Assembly (NCBI GenBank): GCA_028290595.1
Contig: JAQGJO010000143.1
Coordinates: 1 to 8,322 of the forward strand
From: Hyphomicrobiales bacterium
GTDB lineage: Bacteria; Pseudomonadota; Alphaproteobacteria; Rhizobiales; Beijerinckiaceae
Direction of reading: 5' to 3'
Length of the DNA stretch: 8,322 nt
The notes under the pieces were generated by a model that saw only the letters and a program-made list of their open reading frames with translations, did not search any database and was not told where the DNA came from. A program made the position numbers and the translations under genes. Positions 6,558 to 8,322 of the stretch are shown in pieces; the stretch's first letter is position 1; every line of letters starts with the position of its first letter.

Positions 6558-7240
6558 GGCAAACCGTGCGGGCGCAGGCGAAAGACGAAAAGCAGACATC
6601 CAACGCTCTCGTCGAGCATCGCGGACTCATGCTGATTCTGTCCTCGCCGTCAGGCGCCGGCAAGACGACGCTGACGCGGCTGCTGCTGCAGGATGCGGCG
6701 CTCGATCTCAAACTCTCCATTTCGGTCACGACCCGCGCGCGTCGCACGAGCGAAATGGAAGGCGTGCATTATTACTTCGTCTCGAAACCCCAGTTCGAGA
6801 AAATGCGCACTGAGAAAAGCCTGCTTGAATGGGCGCAGGTGCACGGCAATTTCTACGGAACGCCGAAGGGGCCTGTTGAAGCGCGGTTGTCGCAGGGCCA
6901 CGACATGCTGTTTGATATCGACTGGCAAGGCACGCAGCAGGTGCAGAAGAGCGCACCGAAGGATGTCGTGACAATTTTCATCCTGCCGCCGTCGATGAAG
7001 GAACTTCAGGCGCGCCTCGAGCGCCGCGCCGAAGATCCGCCCGATGTCATCGCCAGCCGGCTGGAGAACGCCAGGCACGAGATCGAACGCTGGACGATGT
7101 ACGACTATGTCATCGTCAATCAGGACATCCAGCAGGCGCTGAACGAAGTGAAGTCCATCCTCATTGCCGAACGGCTGCGCCGCGCGCGCCAGCACGACAG
7201 CATCGAGGGCTTTGTCGGAAAACTCTTGTCGGAAAAATGA
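6554..7240 (+). CDS. gmk: Guanylate kinase Gmk
   Basis: Cytoplasmic kinase converting GMP plus ATP to GDP plus ADP, essential for GTP, dGTP and (p)ppGpp supply. It has 228 residues. The P-loop SPSGAGKTT is at 31-39 with Lys37; its first position is Ser rather than the Gly of E. coli Gmk. The GMP-binding segment TTRARRTSEMEGVHYYF spans 59-75, DIDWQGTQQV is at 121-130, and the lid region ERRAEDPPDVIASRL is at 156-170. The ATG at 6554 shares bases with the yicC stop and has no strong ribosome site, so translation is probably coupled to yicC. The first 22 or so residues are non-conserved in appearance. An internal ATG at 6629 would start just before the P-loop strand and remove little, but it lacks a good ribosome site. 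The stop is TGA at 7238-7240. Confidence 0.95.
   Translation: MRQTVRAQAKDEKQTSNALVEHRGLMLILSSPSGAGKTTLTRLLLQDAALDLKLSISVTTRARRTSEMEGVHYYFVSKPQFEKMRTEKSLLEWAQVHGNFYGTPKGPVEARLSQGHDMLFDIDWQGTQQVQKSAPKDVVTIFILPPSMKELQARLERRAEDPPDVIASRLENARHEIERWTMYDYVIVNQDIQQALNEVKSILIAERLRRARQHDSIEGFVGKLLSEK
7212..7236 (+). repeat. 11-bp direct repeat at the gmk 3' end
   Basis: TTGTCGGAAAA occurs at 7212-7222 and again at 7226-7236, a period of 14 bases, within the last codons of gmk. As 14 is not a multiple of three the copies are read in different frames (VGK, then LSEK). It may be a slippage product or chance. Confidence 0.6.
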
Positions 7241-7281
7241 AACAGCCTGAATAAAAATAAACAAATAAAGGGGAGGGACAT
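7241..7281. promoter_or_regulatory. AT-rich spacer with strong ribosome binding site for the downstream gene
   Basis: The gmk-to-transport-gene spacer is an A-rich run (7249-7269) unlike the surrounding GC-rich DNA. It ends in AAGGGGAGGG, with GGAGG at 7272-7276 placed five bases before the ATG at 7282. No terminator hairpin for gmk is visible. The A-rich stretch may keep the ribosome site unstructured or contain a -10 element, but no clear -35/-10 pair could be fixed. Confidence 0.55.
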
Positions 7282-8322
7282 ATGCGGGGTCATCAGTCTT
7301 TGGGGGCAATCGCCGCCGCGTCGCTCGCCTGCTGCCTCGCGCCTTGCCTGGCGGCCGCCGACGCGGTTTCCGATTTCTATGCCGGCAAGACGATCACCAT
7401 CTGGGTCGGCTACGGCACTGGCGGCGGCTACGACACCACGGCGCGTCTCGTCGCGCGCCACTACGGCGATCATGTTCCCGGCAAACCGACGGTCATCGTG
7501 CAGAATGTTCCCGGCGCAGGCAGTCTGCTGGCTGCCAACAATCTCTATAACATCGCGCCCAAGGACGGCACGGTTCTGGGCGTATTCTCTTCTACTGTCG
7601 CGATGATGCCGCTCTACGAAGATTCGAAAGCAAGATTCGATACGACCAAATTCAACTGGATCGGCAATCTGCATCGCGACACGCTGTCGTGCGGCGTCTG
7701 GAAGGGCGCCGGCCAGAACATCAAGACGCTGGAGGATCTGATCGCAGCGAAGCAGACGGTTGTCTTCGGCTCCGACGGTGGGGATTCAGCGCCATTGACG
7801 CGCTGGCCGCTGTTCATGAAGAATGTGCTCGGCGCCAATCTTAAAGTCGTATCCGGCTATAAGGGCACGCGCGAGATCAACCTCGCCATGAACACAGGCG
7901 AAGCCGGCGGCAGTTGCGGCATGTTCGAGTCGACGGTGCGGACGTCGTACATGAACGATTTCAATTCCGGCGATCTCGTCATCTTCGTGCAGACGGGGTT
8001 CAATCGCAATGTCGAGCTGTTCAGCAAGGCGACGAACATCTATTCGCTCCTCAAGACCGAGGAAGAGATCCAGATGGCCAAACTGGTTTTCGGCCCGGCC
8101 GAAATCACAAGGCCCTTTGCCGCCCCGCCCGGGGTGCCCGCTGAGAGAGTTGCGACGTTGCGCAAAGCCTTGATGGATCTATCCAAGGATCAGGCCATGC
8201 TCGATGAATCCAAAAAGATCGGCATCGATTTTGATCCGACCTCAGGCGAGCAGACAGTCGCCGATTTTGCCGAGCTGTTTAAAACGCCCAAGTCCATCGT
8301 CGAAAAAGCGACGGTGATGGCC
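7282..8322 (+). CDS. Tripartite tricarboxylate transporter solute-binding protein, TctC/Bug family (3' end missing)
   Basis: Periplasmic binding receptor of a tripartite tricarboxylate transporter (TTT), or an orphan Bug-type sensor/receptor; the ligand is not predictable here. The frame runs 347 codons from the ATG at 7282 to the window edge without a stop. Residues 1-26 or so look like a Sec signal peptide (Arg2, hydrophobic 8-22, cleavage near ALA-type residues at 24-28). Cys17, Cys18 and Cys22 do not form a proper lipobox. The mature part begins DFYAGKTITIWVGYGTGGGYD (31-51), the family's first strand and ligand loop, followed by VIVQNVPGAGSLLAANNLY (71-89) and KDGTVLGVF (94-102), all typical of TctC/Bug proteins. 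Cys137 and Cys212 could form a disulfide. It is already longer than the common 320-330 residues, so the stop should be close. No TctA/TctB membrane genes are in view. The ribosome site is strong. Confidence 0.88.
   Translation, partial: MRGHQSLGAIAAASLACCLAPCLAAADAVSDFYAGKTITIWVGYGTGGGYDTTARLVARHYGDHVPGKPTVIVQNVPGAGSLLAANNLYNIAPKDGTVLGVFSSTVAMMPLYEDSKARFDTTKFNWIGNLHRDTLSCGVWKGAGQNIKTLEDLIAAKQTVVFGSDGGDSAPLTRWPLFMKNVLGANLKVVSGYKGTREINLAMNTGEAGGSCGMFESTVRTSYMNDFNSGDLVIFVQTGFNRNVELFSKATNIYSLLKTEEEIQMAKLVFGPAEITRPFAAPPGVPAERVATLRKALMDLSKDQAMLDESKKIGIDFDPTSGEQTVADFAELFKTPKSIVEKATVMA

Overview
The window looks like ordinary chromosomal DNA from an alphaproteobacterium, probably a hyphomicrobialian (Rhizobiales) in the Bradyrhizobium/Xanthobacteraceae neighbourhood. 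The evidence is high GC, the gene order fabD-fabG-acpP-fabF-mltG-yicC-gmk all on the + strand, the protein sequences themselves, and a TctC/Bug-type solute-binding gene, a family greatly expanded in these bacteria. The taxonomic call is inference from gene order and sequence style, not from a search.

Positions 1-3463 carry the elongation core of type II fatty acid synthesis: the 3' part of fabD (malonyl-CoA:ACP transacylase), fabG (3-oxoacyl-ACP reductase), acpP (acyl carrier protein) and fabF (3-oxoacyl-ACP synthase II). FabD loads malonate onto the AcpP phosphopantetheine arm, FabF condenses it with the growing acyl chain, and FabG carries out the first reduction. acpP is set apart from its neighbours. 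It has a 283-bp upstream gap and a strong intrinsic terminator just downstream, which suits a separately and heavily transcribed carrier protein. Between that terminator and fabF sit three perfect 12-bp palindromes in tandem, the most unusual non-coding structure in the window.

Positions 3620-5548 encode MltG, the membrane-anchored lytic transglycosylase that ends glycan strand growth, here with a low-complexity C-terminal tail of about 260 residues. Then come yicC (YicC-family endoribonuclease) and gmk (guanylate kinase), coupled by a 4-base ATGA overlap, with a candidate promoter ahead of yicC.

After a short AT-rich spacer the window ends in an unfinished gene for a secreted tripartite-tricarboxylate-transporter (TctC/Bug) solute-binding protein (7282 to the right edge). 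It is on the same strand but functionally unrelated to the housekeeping block.

No mobile elements, CRISPR arrays, tRNA or rRNA genes were seen. I found no convincing new biological system; the points worth a second look are regulatory and architectural.
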